From positions 3,028,501-3,092,500 of the forward strand of contig NC_064228.1 in NCBI RefSeq assembly GCF_023101765.2: 64,000 nucleotides of DNA. Reading direction: 5' to 3'. The translations under genes were made by a program, and so were the position numbers. This DNA is from Spodoptera frugiperda (Eukaryota; Arthropoda; Insecta; Lepidoptera; Noctuidae). The notes beneath the pieces were generated by a model. The model made no database searches. It saw only the letters and a list, made by a program, of their open reading frames with translations, and had not been told where the DNA came from. Of the stretch, positions 1 to 8,626 are shown in pieces. Numbering within the stretch: position 1 is the stretch's first letter; every line of letters begins with the position of its first letter.

Positions 1-179
1 CGATAGTAGGGAAGCCATCCATAGCACATTCATAGCACGCATCTTTCCGTATAAAAAACATAGCTTAGCTGAGTCCGTTTTCACAAGTGCTAAGCTATGA
101 GTACCAATGAATATGATTGGTGGAAACCAAACGCATCCACAGCAACGTAGCATAGCAAATCTCAGGTGTAAAAGCACCC
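1..179 (-). repeat. MITE-M, right half (cut by window start)
   Basis: This is the right half of a dispersed inverted-repeat element. Its inner segments (cgatagtagggaagccatcc, then the ccaatgaatatgattggtgg block) recur at 16.5, 25.1 and 40.8 kb. It ends with a degraded form of the terminal repeat consensus catagcacatctctggtgg, followed by aaaagcaccc and TTAA. No coding capacity is seen, so it is a non-autonomous DNA transposon relic. Confidence 0.7.
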
Positions 180-329
180 TTAAAATGGCAAAAGCACTTA
201 CCTAAAGTAACTTTTGAGACAATAAAAAAACAGAAAGGTTCTAAATTACGATTTATACGGGATTCAAACCAGTGTCCCCCAGGTCTGTTATTCTGAAGTG
301 TAACAATGGATTTTCAGTTTCCTTATTTA

Positions 330-396
330 TTTACACGCACACACAAACGCATCCACAGTAACGTAACATAGCACATCTCTGTTAAAAATCTCCCTA
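330..396 (-). repeat. MITE-M right-end fragment
   Basis: Only the last ~65 bp of MITE-M are present: acaaacgcatccacagtaac, then the catagcacatctctg terminus. It lies 150 bp from the copy at the window start, so either two insertions or a local rearrangement is possible. Confidence 0.55.
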
Positions 397-805
397 ATTT
401 TACAATTTTATTATTTCTTACCAATAGTACCTTTTAAAGCCAAACTAGCCTTCATGTACCAGGAAAACATAACCTCAAGAAGGTTTTGACCTCACAATAC
501 ATCCAGGAAGTATATAACTGTAAAAATACTTCAGTTTACGACGCTGAATCTAAATTTTGTGGTCCATGCAACCATTTTTATTGGTCTAGTCGGTGGCCGC
601 ATCAGTTTTATGATCTACGGCAGTGGTTCTCAACCGGTGGTCCGCAAAATACAAAATATGGTCCGCAAAATGTAAAAAAAAATACACAAGACAATAACTA
701 CTGACAACGCTTCTGTCTAATAAATACCATTTATTCTTATGAGAATGAATCCTATCAGTTTGGAGAAGATCTTAATCGGACCACATTTAAAAAATGGATG
801 ATGAA
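397..805. other. No gene seen
   Basis: This is AT-rich sequence with short tandem echoes of ggtccgcaaaatacaaaatatg near 640-670. The 72-codon open frame here starts at a non-ATG codon and resembles nothing I recognise. Confidence 0.4.
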
Positions 806-905
806 ATAAAAGGATGGCGTTTGGCCACCATCTCACCTGGTGGTAAGCGATGATATGGCCGACGATGGAGCACGCTTACCTATGAGTAAGTCACTCAAGA
901 CTTGG
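806..905 (-). mobile_element. CR1/Daphne-like LINE 3'-end fragment
   Basis: Read on the minus strand, this matches the last codons and 3' UTR of the LINE at 20274-20936. Both have the gcgtgctccatcg block, then cgcttaccaccaggtgagat, then a segment about gccaaacg. It is a 5'-truncated dead copy. Confidence 0.6.
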
Positions 906-1094
906 ACCCTAACCTAAGAAGAATGATAAAAGTGATTACCGATTAAGAAAAGGTTGGGAACCCCTGGTCTACGGCGGTCCGTAAAGTTATTTTTGTTGCT
1001 TGCTACACTGAATTAAATAAGTCGAAAGTGTGTTTTGAGGTTGGAGGGGATGACTGTGATAATTTTATTTAAGTGTTTTCATGAGTTTTTAAGT

Positions 1095-1155
1095 GAGGGA
1101 CAGCCATGCTTCGGCACGAATGGGCCGGCTCGACTGGAGTGTTACCACGACCTCT
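1095..1155 (+). repeat. Family C repeat, 5' head only
   Basis: It carries the family head gccatgcttcggcacgaatg and ggccggctcgac, followed by a short gagtg..accacg..cctc segment. The body and the LINE-like tail are missing. See the entry at 2715-2930 for the family. Confidence 0.6.
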
Positions 1156-1162
1156 AAGTTAA

Positions 1163-1312
1163 AAGGTGTAGATAAGTTAGAATCGCTTAGAAAGTGATAC
1201 TTTAAAATATGGACAATTGGCAACGTTTTTATAGTCTGAAACGGCTAAATGGAAAATGATGAGAGTCACGCATTATGTTAAAGGGAAATCCAGTTATAAC
1301 ATCTCTTTGTAT
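1163..1312 (+). repeat. Dispersed repeat R (second copy at 42360-42530, minus strand)
   Basis: Shared blocks with the 42.4-kb region are gtagataagtt / gtagatgagtt, cgcttagaaagtg / cgctcagaaagtg, and cgcattatgttaaagggaaa. The 42.4-kb copy is in the opposite orientation. No open frame is present; this is an unclassified transposon relic. Confidence 0.5.
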
Positions 1313-2714
1313 TTGCTTCATGGTTAAAAGGTTTTAATCAGCTCTATTCTACTGATCAAGCCCTTTGTTTTGATATCCTTAACGGAAATATTATAAACAT
1401 GTATTTATTAATAGATTATTGCTATTATTGTATAACCTTTATATCAATCCCCTCAATTATGTATTTACATAAAAAAACTCACATCAAACGACTGCTAATC
1501 TACGTAACAAATATCAATCTCATTAAAAACCTACTTTGAACATAAAATGCACTAGAAATAAGGTTGGAAATACAATGTCATTATAATCCCTTTGTCAGCG
1601 CAATAAGGTTATAAAAGGCGTTTCTTCAAAAGATTGGTTTATTTGAAAATAACGACATTTAATTTGAATATCGAATGGAGCTTAAACAGGTTATGAGTGG
1701 ACCTTTGCATGACAGAATCTTGATTGCAAGCGAAATTTGCTTTTATTTTAATGTAAAAAGAGTCGCTTTTTGTTTAGATTTTTTACTTGTTTTTTTTTAT
1801 ATATACATAAATTGGATTATTTTTGTCTTGTTTTAATATAGACACACACAGGAATCGAATCTGATTACTGTACGAGACACATCTGAATGTATCGACATGT
1901 TTTAAGGTGAAAACCGATAAATCCCCAAAAATACTCTACCCAAGAATCAAACTGGAGACCCTAAACTCAACAGTGATGCTTGCGACCGCTTTTAAACAAA
2001 GAAATGAATGAATTAAATTAGCTATAGGTAACTGTCAGACTGCCTTAAAAATCGCCAATCTTAAGCCTTAAGAAAGCGTGGTGATTAATGGTAATTCCTT
2101 TATCGTATGAGGAGAGGGCTTTGGAGACTGTTGATTATCATAAAATAACCTATTCGCTTAGTCTATTTCAAAACCAAAAATACCTTAGACCATTTTACAT
2201 TGAACTTAAAAAGGATTTTCCTGTAAAACATGACACAAAAATTATTCATATAACCAAAAAAGGAAATTTTAATGAGTTTAATTAAAAAAAGCACATTTTT
2301 AACATTTTTAATATTCATAAAGCTTGTGTATCTGTCATTCCTATTATTCTTAATTCAAAAACGTATTAAAATTTTTAATTTAAGAAATGGAATATATTTT
2401 TTTTCTTTCTCTTTTTTTTTTGTCGGTTATACCACCTTGTAAAAATGTTAATGGAAAAATATTATGAAATTCTAAAAATGGCTTTTTTTATATTTTACTT
2501 TTACACTGGAATTTGAGAAGCTTTCTAAGTAATGAATTCTTTTTCACTTTTACCCCGGCTCTGGTTTCAATTGTCTATTTTGTTGAACACCTACAACCTA
2601 CCTTTCTTTGTTAAAATAGGTGACAATAGCCAATATTATTTAGAATACTACTTATGTTTTCTATTCTTAACTAAAAATACTTATATACAAAATCACGTTT
2701 TAAATTGAAAAACT
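1313..2714. other. AT-rich intergenic stretch
   Basis: No coding signal is seen. At 2065-2090 there is a short piece of the tail agcgtggtgattaatg of repeat D (see 59096-59195). The 65-codon frame at 2088-2285 has no recognisable feature. Confidence 0.4.
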
Positions 2715-2930
2715 GTGTGGGAGAGCCATGCTTTGGTACGAATGGGCAGGCTCGACCGGAGTGATCTTTCCAATCCCGGATTCGCTAATAACCCTTAAAT
2801 TCCCAACCCCAAAAAGCCGGAAACGCACTAGTAACGCCTCTGGTGTTTCAAGTGTCCTTGGGAGGCGGCAATTACTTACCTTTCGTGGTGATCCGTCTGC
2901 TCATTTACCGGCTTATTCCATAAAAAAAAT
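2715..2930 (+). repeat. Family C retroposon copy
   Basis: This copy has the head gagagccatgctttggtacg, an internal deletion, and then a 3' part with aacgcctctggtgtttcaag, gatccgtctgctcatttacc and a cattaaaa-type A-rich end (A run 2922-2929). The 3' part matches the 3' UTR of the LINE fragment ending near 23530. That suggests a SINE-like element mobilised by that LINE's enzyme. Confidence 0.65.
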
Positions 2931-3198
2931 AGATTTTTTACTTTTAAAATCTTTTTATGGTATAAAGAGCAAATAAACAAATGAATCACTCGATAATGAG
3001 CTATTAGCGCCATTCATGGACACTCAAAAAAGGAATGTTTAATGAGTTTAATTAAAAAAAATGCACATTTTTTAATATTCTTTCTAATCATCAGATATAA
3101 TATTTCAAAATTACGTTCCGAACGTTTCAAGAAGGAATACGCTCTTTTTATTAAAATGTTCAACAAAAACAAGAGAACTTCTATTTTTTTTTATCTAT

Positions 3199-3338
3199 GA
3201 AAATCATCCAATTAGTTCTCTCGCCTTGGCCGAAGCGAGAGGAGTGTCAGACTCTTACTGACTAAAAAACACCCCGTTCCTTCTCCTGCTTTTCGAGCCG
3301 GAGTCTCGGTAACTCACTAGGTAGTCCGCAGCTCCGAG
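3199..3338 (-). mobile_element. R1-like LINE 3'-UTR copy (family L, 5'-truncated)
   Basis: On the minus strand it reads from cggagctgcggactacctag through the aaaagcaggagaaggaacgg region to ctctcgctt..aagcgagag and ggatgatttt. The same sequence follows an R1-like coding end at 54034-54720, which identifies it as that element's 3' UTR. A T-rich run at 3184-3192 may be its tail. Confidence 0.7.
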
Positions 3339-3930
3339 AATTTCTGATATTATTAATAATCTAATTCGATTTCCTTTACCACCCAAACTACAATAAAACA
3401 CAACGCAATATCAACCTTATACACTTAAAAACAACTATCAAAATTCACTTACCACAACTGTACCAGTATGTACAATCAGCACACGCTACGGTTAGCCGTG
3501 CTCAAATCAGTCGTGACGTCACTTCTAGTTGACAGGAGCGGCGCGCTTGACGTGGCAGCGCATTGTCACGGAAACGTCAGTGTCAACGGGTAGTTCGGCG
3601 ATGGTACCTGCCTACAAATGTCAGGGAGGGATTTGGGAACAATGTGGTGTTTGGGCGAATTACTATTGTTGCTATATTTTGTTTGCAGAGATGAATACAA
3701 TAGGCATATTTCCTACTAGTCAAATTCAATACTTTTTTCGAAACGTCAAAAACTATATTTTCTATGAACTTTGTATGAGATACTCTATTATGACGTCAAA
3801 AAAATCGAAAATTAAGTAGTTCATCAAATTTATGAATGAGAGCGTGATTATTTTTGAATATTTTATTGTATTGAAAACTTGTAACAATTTATTTTTGACC
3901 CAGTCATCATCCCTATTATGTATATTTTGT
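3339..3930. other. Gene-free stretch with a GC-rich patch
   Basis: At about 3505-3620 the sequence is unusually GC-rich for the area. It contains the palindrome TGACGTCA (cgtgacgtcacttct) and repeated gacgt/cgtca. This could be a regulatory patch or an unrecognised repeat. The 96-codon frame across it starts at TTG and has no known motif. Confidence 0.3.
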
Positions 3931-3932
3931 TA

Positions 3933-3989
3933 TGAATTTACATACGAGTATGTAAATTCAAAATTCTTATACTTTGAGTATAAGAATTT
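3933..3989. repeat. Two back-to-back perfect hairpins
   Basis: The first hairpin has arms tgaatttacata / tatgtaaattca and loop cgag (3933-3960). The second follows with no gap: arms aaattcttatac / gtataagaattt and loop tttga (3961-3989). Both have 12-bp perfect stems. Confidence 0.8.
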
Positions 3990-4066
3990 TTATTGCCGAA
4001 AATGCATTTTCCAACCAAAGGCCAAGCCTATTGTCATAATGCCCTGTACAATTCCAGACTACCTCA
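3990..4066 (-). repeat. SINE-A fragment
   Basis: On the minus strand it holds the middle of SINE-A: tccagaattgt, a short cagggca block, and gacaatagg. It is cut at both ends and followed almost at once by a forward SINE-A. Confidence 0.5.
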
Positions 4067-4071
4067 TATGG

Positions 4072-4352
4072 TCAAAGGTCGAGTGGTCGTAAGTGCGACT
4101 GTCGGACAAGTGGTCTCGGGTTCGATTCCCGGGTCAGGTAAAGTATTGCTGGGCTTTTTTCGGTTTTTCGATTTTTTTCAGTAATAGCACGGAGCCTGGA
4201 ACAGTGTCCAGTATATGGCAATAGGCTTACCCCTATTACATGGGACTTATAACACAAATGGTGAGAAGTGGGTGTACATTGTATAGCGGCGTTACATGCC
4301 GTAATGTGCACCTTTACCTACCCCTTCGGGGATAAAAAGCGTGAGGTTGTTG
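4072..4352 (+). repeat. SINE-A (tRNA-derived) near-complete copy
   Basis: The tRNA-like head has an A-box-like gtcgagtggtcg and a perfect B box in cgggttcgattcccgggtca (RNA polymerase III internal promoter). The body follows: gctgggcttttttcgg, gtccagtatatggcaatagg, cattgtatagcggcgttaca, and ends near ataaaaagcgtgaggttg. It resembles HaSE-type noctuid SINEs by memory; the exact family was not checked. Confidence 0.75.
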
Positions 4353-4380
4353 TCTTCATATTTAAAATACTATTACAATT

Positions 4381-4512
4381 TTTATTCCCCGAAAATCCAT
4401 TTGCAACTAAAGGGTAAGTCTATTGTCATAATGCCGGGTACATTTCTAAAATCCGTATTTCCGTGAAAATTTTCGAAAAGCCTACTTTGTGAATCGGGAA
4501 TCACACCCAAAA
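4381..4512 (-). repeat. SINE-A fragment, opposite orientation
   Basis: It contains taagtctattgtcataatgc, then aattttcgaaaagcctac and gaatcgggaatcacacc. This is a diverged antisense SINE-A middle plus head, giving three SINE-A pieces in alternating orientation within 530 bp. Confidence 0.5.
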
Positions 4513-4564
4513 TTATTCATATCAAACTATTTTCTTTAATAAATAGACATTTTTATTAAAATCG

Positions 4565-4682
4565 TTGTCCCACACTAGGATTTTCTCCTGTGTCATGGGT
4601 GCTTTTACAAACATACAAGTTCACATATATACACTTGAAACCTATACCCGCTACACGTTGCACGGCAGCCAGTTACCCAGTC
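4565..4682 (-). repeat. SINE-B copy (diverged)
   Basis: It shows the family tail cacactaggattttctcctg, then acaaacatacaagttcacat, and a degraded tRNA-like head with acccgctacacgttgc. See 22068-22262 for the intact copy. Confidence 0.6.
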
Positions 4683-4758
4683 ACAACACATTTACTTTCT
4701 TGTCTGAGAGATTGAATCTCCCATTTTTCAGCCACACTTGTACCTATGCGTTGTATAA

Positions 4759-4956
4759 GTGAGGTTACCGGAGGCCCAATTTCCCCCTTTCCAATCTTCC
4801 CAATATCCCCGATTCCCGAACAACAGCCCTTAAATTCCTAACCCCCAAAAAGCCGGCAAAGCACTTGTAACGCCACTGGTGTTTCAAGTGTTCATGGGCG
4901 ACGGCGATTGCTTACCATCAGATGATACATCTGCTCGTTTACCGGCATAAAAAAAT
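4759..4956 (+). repeat. Family C retroposon copy, 5'-truncated
   Basis: It starts inside the body at gtgaggttaccggaggccca and runs through ccttaaattcctaaccccca, gcacttgtaacgcc and ggcgattgcttaccatcaga to cggcataaaaaaat. Confidence 0.7.
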
Positions 4957-5508
4957 ATCTACTGAACAAGCAATAATATACTTTATAAACTTAAAATTAT
5001 ATTCCCATTGAAAACGAATACAACACATTAAAAGTAATTGAAACGCAATATACACAGTAATTTAGTTTAATACAAAGCTGTTCCGTCTACAGTTTCAATG
5101 CAATACATACTTTATAATAAGAGTAAAAGGTTTCTATTTGTCCGTACCACGTTAGCAATCTCAATAATGCACCTATTGTTTACCGTTGCTATGGTAACCG
5201 AGTATAGAGTGTAACACACATTCTCTAACTGCTGAGATTTAATTTCTTTTATATTGTATTGACTTTTGTTCTATTTTTTTTTTTGTTTTGAAGATTTTAC
5301 TCGTATTATATTTTTATATACCTATGTAACTGTAACTTCACGCCTTTTATCCTCGAAGGGGTAGGCAGAGGTGCACCTCAGAATAATCTCGACTAACAAC
5401 GGGCGAGAATGCGATTGAGCTCACTACTAAAGTTCGAATTGATAGTTACAGGATAGGGTGCTGGAACCCCGGTAACATAATACGGGATTAGAAACGAGGT
5501 GGTTTATA
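4957..5508. other. AT-rich stretch with a SINE-A 3' fragment
   Basis: At 5330-5385 there is an antisense SINE-A end (cttcacgccttttatcctcg, aaggggtaggcagaggtgca). The rest holds nothing I can name. Confidence 0.45.
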
Positions 5509-5705
5509 GTCAGTTTTTTTTAAGGGGGGAAAATCATCCAATGATTTCTCCCGTCTTGGGCGAGGCGAGAGGGAGTGTCAGACTCTTACTGACTAAAAAC
5601 CACCCCGTTCCTACTCCTGTTTTTCGAGCCGGAGCCCCGGTAAAGCCCTTAGTCCGCAGCTCCAGATTAGGCATCAGCCCTACGGAGCCCCATATCAGTA
5701 AGAGA
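5509..5705 (-). mobile_element. R1-like LINE 3'-UTR copy (family L), upstream of the large element
   Basis: This minus-strand copy has its T-rich tail complement at 5515-5522. The 3' terminus is ggggggaaaatcatcc, the stem cgtcttgggcgaggcgagag follows, and it extends past the gctccagattaggcatcagc block. It lies about 90 bp upstream of the large R1-clade element but belongs to a different R1-like family, in the opposite orientation. Confidence 0.75.
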
Positions 5706-5793
5706 CTAACATTTCCTCTTGCCTCTCCCAACTCATTAGAACACATAATTAAGATGACTTCGCCTCAAAAAAAGGTGGGGGGAAAGTAAAGTA

Positions 5794-5807
5794 GGTATGA
5801 CGATACG
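5794..5807. repeat. Left target-site duplication of the R1-clade element
   Basis: The 14-mer ggtatgacgatacg here matches ggtatgacgacacg at 11609-11622, directly after the poly-A tail, with one mismatch. This fixes the element's 5' end at 5808. Confidence 0.85.
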
Positions 5808-6429
5808 GGGGCGCGGTGCCAGAAGACCTCCCCGTGGTGCGCCCTGGGTACAGGAAACAGTTGGTGACACTGTTCCTTGTAGCTAACTTCTGGACGGGAT
5901 GGAAAGAGAACCTGAGATGGGTTCTGGGATTGGTAGCAGGGCTTTCATACAAACCCTGCTAAATGATTGGTATTCTGCAAGCAGAAGCACCTTGGGAAGG
6001 AACCCTATATGGGTGGTAGTCATCCACATGTTTCTCTGTTGCAGCCGAGAACATGTTGGAAGAGCGTGGACGGTACTTGTTGTGCACACACCCTGCCAAT
6101 GAGTAGCATCGGAACTCCTGTTCTTGATTGCAACCGTCGAGATCGTAATCCGTGAAGAGATCATGGTCATGTTTCGTGACTCGGATCGGGACGAGGGCCT
6201 TGGCTTAATCGCCCGGGCCGCGAGGAAGATAACCTCTATAAAAAATTCCTCCAATACTAAGTTCTGGTGCGCGGCGAGGGTATGTATGGCTGAGGAGTTG
6301 TATCAGTCGCGAGCGCACCCCCAGCTAGGGGACCGGTGGACCCTCTAGTTGGGTACTAAATGTACACTTACCTAGGGACAGGGGCACCCCTAGGCGGACC
6401 TTTTCTTCCCCCATACTCGTGGGACTTAC
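5808..6429 (+). promoter_or_regulatory. 5' UTR of the R1-clade element
   Basis: This is a GC-richer leader between the left duplication and the ORF1 ATG at 6430. R1-clade elements normally carry an internal RNA polymerase II promoter in this region; I do not recognise its motifs here. Open frames on either strand (for example 123 codons antisense at 5883-6254) look like chance frames. Confidence 0.55.
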
Positions 6430-7602
6430 ATGGAATTGAACAAAAATAAACTTAAAAAAACTGATGATAAGGAGGTGGAAAAAGTAATTTCGAGCAAGGA
6501 CAGACCATGTTCGGGTTCGAAAGGGATGATGACGCGGTCATATTTTAAGCGACCAGCTACCCCAATGGGAGGTGCAATAAGCGACAGTGGCGAGTCAGAC
6601 TGCTCGCAAATGTCAACAGTATCTCAAAAATCGACGGTGTCTACACGTGCACGGAAGCGCACTCGGACGACGGATACATCTGAAAAGGCTTCAGTTGTAA
6701 ACTTGCCTGGTGAAGATAAAAACTCCTTGGAGAAGCTAACCAAGGAGAACGCAGAATTGCGAGCACAAATAGCTTGCCTTAAGGAAGCAGTTGTTGAGTT
6801 AAAACACCAACTTAGCACACTGTCTCAGCAGGGAGAAAAGCCAGAGACACAAGCCTCAACTAGTGGCTTAGCACCAGATATTGTGGCTCAGCTCCGACGT
6901 TCCATTGCAATAGAGATTGGAGGCATGATGGACGCGAAGTTGGCTGCTCTAGAGGATAGGTTGTTGCCAGAGAAGAGGCTACGCCCAGCTCTCGCCTCGG
7001 ATGCCAGGACACCTGCGGTTTCTTCTCCTCCAGTTCAGACGGAGGCAAAAGCCAATAAGAAGAAAAAGAAAAAGAAGAAAGGCCAAGCATCTACGCCGGT
7101 TGTGCCAGAGTCGTCAGCGGTATCTACACCCACTGTATCGGTACCGAATAGACAAACTACGAAAGCAGTTTCCCAAGAAACTTGGTCGCTGGTGGTAGGC
7201 CGTAAAGCCAAAAAAGTAAAGACGCCGCAACCTGCTGACCTATCTGCTCAAACACGGACCCAATCTATGCAGAAAAAACAGCGGGTTAAACTGCCGAAGG
7301 TTCCTACTTCTGCAGCCATCTCTATATGTGTGAAGGAGGGAGCAACTGTCGGCTTAGGAGAAGTAATGTCAGTGGCAAGGAGACAAATCAACATTGTTGA
7401 ATTGGGTATTACCACTGACTTATTACGAGAGAAACGTGCCGCAGATGGTGGAATCGTGCTGATGATATCAGGCCAGGACTCAGCCTCCAAAGCTGATGGC
7501 CTTGCTACACGCATGAGAGAGGTCCTTGGTGACTTTGCAGTCGTGATAAGACGGCCAACTAAAATGGCAGAAGCAGGGTCATGGATCTGGACGACGCCAT
7601 AA
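6430..7602 (+). CDS. ORF1 (gag-like) N-terminal piece of R1-clade LINE
   Basis: It starts at an ATG and runs 390 codons until a frameshift. Residues 1-95 are Ser/Thr- and Lys/Arg-rich, as usual for a nucleic-acid-binding gag head. Residues 98-134 form a likely coiled coil (KLTKENAELRAQIACLKEAV), fit for self-assembly. A run of eight lysines lies at 210-217. The last ~12 codons (after RRPTKMAEA) are out of frame. The protein continues in the frame opening near 7572, which supplies the zinc knuckles, so an indel lies near 7573-7577. In R1-clade LINEs this protein packages element RNA. The identification rests on context and the downstream knuckles; the head alone has no diagnostic motif. Confidence 0.85.
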   Translation: MELNKNKLKKTDDKEVEKVISSKDRPCSGSKGMMTRSYFKRPATPMGGAISDSGESDCSQMSTVSQKSTVSTRARKRTRTTDTSEKASVVNLPGEDKNSLEKLTKENAELRAQIACLKEAVVELKHQLSTLSQQGEKPETQASTSGLAPDIVAQLRRSIAIEIGGMMDAKLAALEDRLLPEKRLRPALASDARTPAVSSPPVQTEAKANKKKKKKKKGQASTPVVPESSAVSTPTVSVPNRQTTKAVSQETWSLVVGRKAKKVKTPQPADLSAQTRTQSMQKKQRVKLPKVPTSAAISICVKEGATVGLGEVMSVARRQINIVELGITTDLLREKRAADGGIVLMISGQDSASKADGLATRMREVLGDFAVVIRRPTKMAEAGSWIWTTP

Positions 7603-8114
7603 CTCCAGAAGAGGTTGTTGCGGCTATAGCGAGGGTAGGTGGATGTTCCGCTGAAGACGTCAAAATTGGCGAAATCCGGCGACCACCAACTTCCTTGGGT
7701 CACGTATGGGTACGTGGGCCTTTAGCGGCTATGAAGAAACTGGCGTCCGACAAGCGCATGCCATTAGGTTGGACGTCAGTTAGAGTTGAGGTACTGGAGC
7801 CACGTCGCATGATGTGTTACCGTTGCTTCGAACCAGGTCACGTTCGGAGTAGGTGCACTAGTGCGACGGACCGGAGCACTCAGTGCTATGCCTGCGGTGG
7901 GGCCCACAAGGCTAGGGAGTGTACATCTCAGAATGTAAGATGTCCACTCTGCTCGGATCAGGGTCGTCCAGCCAACCATCGTCTGGGAAGCAAAAAATGC
8001 AACCCACAAAAGAAACGGACATCCAACCAGACAAATAGATCCCAAGTGACGTCGGCTGCACCACTAGGTGCAGGCCCTCTAGAGGAAATGGACACATCAC
8101 CTTCCCAGCCCTGA
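7581..8114 (+). CDS. ORF1 (gag-like) C-terminal piece with three CCHC zinc knuckles
   Basis: This 177-codon piece follows the frameshift. It begins with a short domain (VTPEE-type region, DDAITPEEVVAAIARVGG) typical of the segment before the knuckles in R1-clade ORF1. Three zinc knuckles follow: C79/C82/H87/C92, C102/C105/H109/C114, and C121/C124/H133/C140. The last is a longer C-X2-C-X8-H-X6-C form. They bind element RNA and DNA. The stop TGA at 8112-8114 overlaps the start of the ORF2 frame by a few codons, a spacing common in this clade. The start given is simply the first methionine of the open frame; it is not thought to be a true initiation site. Confidence 0.88.
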   Translation: MDLDDAITPEEVVAAIARVGGCSAEDVKIGEIRRPPTSLGHVWVRGPLAAMKKLASDKRMPLGWTSVRVEVLEPRRMMCYRCFEPGHVRSRCTSATDRSTQCYACGGAHKARECTSQNVRCPLCSDQGRPANHRLGSKKCNPQKKRTSNQTNRSQVTSAAPLGAGPLEEMDTSPSQP

Positions 8115-8116
8115 GA

Positions 8117-8626
8117 GTGCTCCAGTGCAACCTGAACCACTGCCGCAGTGCGCAGAATTTATTCCTGCAAACTGTCGCGGAATGGTCAGTTGCATTGGCG
8201 GTAGTGGCTGAGCCCTATGGTCTCCAGGATCACCCTCGTTGGTTTCGGGATTCCGTTGACTCAGTTGCGATTTACTGGGCTGGTGGAAGCGGTGGGCCTC
8301 ACTGCTGTCTTTTAGATAGCGGGCAGGGATTTGTCGCTGTAGAGTGGGGACCAATAGCTGTAGTGGGCTGTTACGTGTCCCCAAATATTTCGCTACAGGA
8401 ATACGAGGCATATCTGGATGGAATTGCGAATTGCATCCGGTGCAAATGCTCACCCCGTCCGGTATTAGTCTTGGGAGATTTTAATGCCCACTCTAGAGCA
8501 TGGGGTAGTACCCGGGACAGGCCAAGGGGCCACGCAGTACAGGACTGGGCGGCTTCACTCGACCTCCGATTATTAAATCGAGGGTCTGTTCCCACCTGCG
8601 TCAGGTGGCAAGGGAGTCAATTGTAG
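8117..8626 (+). CDS. ORF2 N-terminal piece: EEP (APE-like) endonuclease
   Basis: This 170-codon piece is the first part of ORF2. Endonuclease landmarks are N5/N7 in QCNLNHCRSAQ, E32 in VVAEPY, and D121/N123 in LVLGDFNAHSRAWGS. The enzyme nicks the target DNA and exposes the primer for reverse transcription. The frame stops shortly after the VPTCVRW segment. The remaining catalytic part (the SDH motif) lies in another frame from 8605, so an indel sits near 8612-8618. The frame opens at a GTG after an overlap with ORF1, so the true initiation codon is not evident. Confidence 0.88.
   Translation: MLQCNLNHCRSAQNLFLQTVAEWSVALAVVAEPYGLQDHPRWFRDSVDSVAIYWAGGSGGPHCCLLDSGQGFVAVEWGPIAVVGCYVSPNISLQEYEAYLDGIANCIRCKCSPRPVLVLGDFNAHSRAWGSTRDRPRGHAVQDWAASLDLRLLNRGSVPTCVRWQGSQL

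Noticed and set aside
5883..6254. 123-codon antisense frame in the 5' UTR
   Set aside because: GC-rich leader sequence keeps frames open on both strands; no recognisable domain or independent start context.
7248..7703. 151-codon antisense frame across ORF1
   Set aside because: It is opposite ORF1 coding DNA and lacks any motif; it spans the frameshift by chance.
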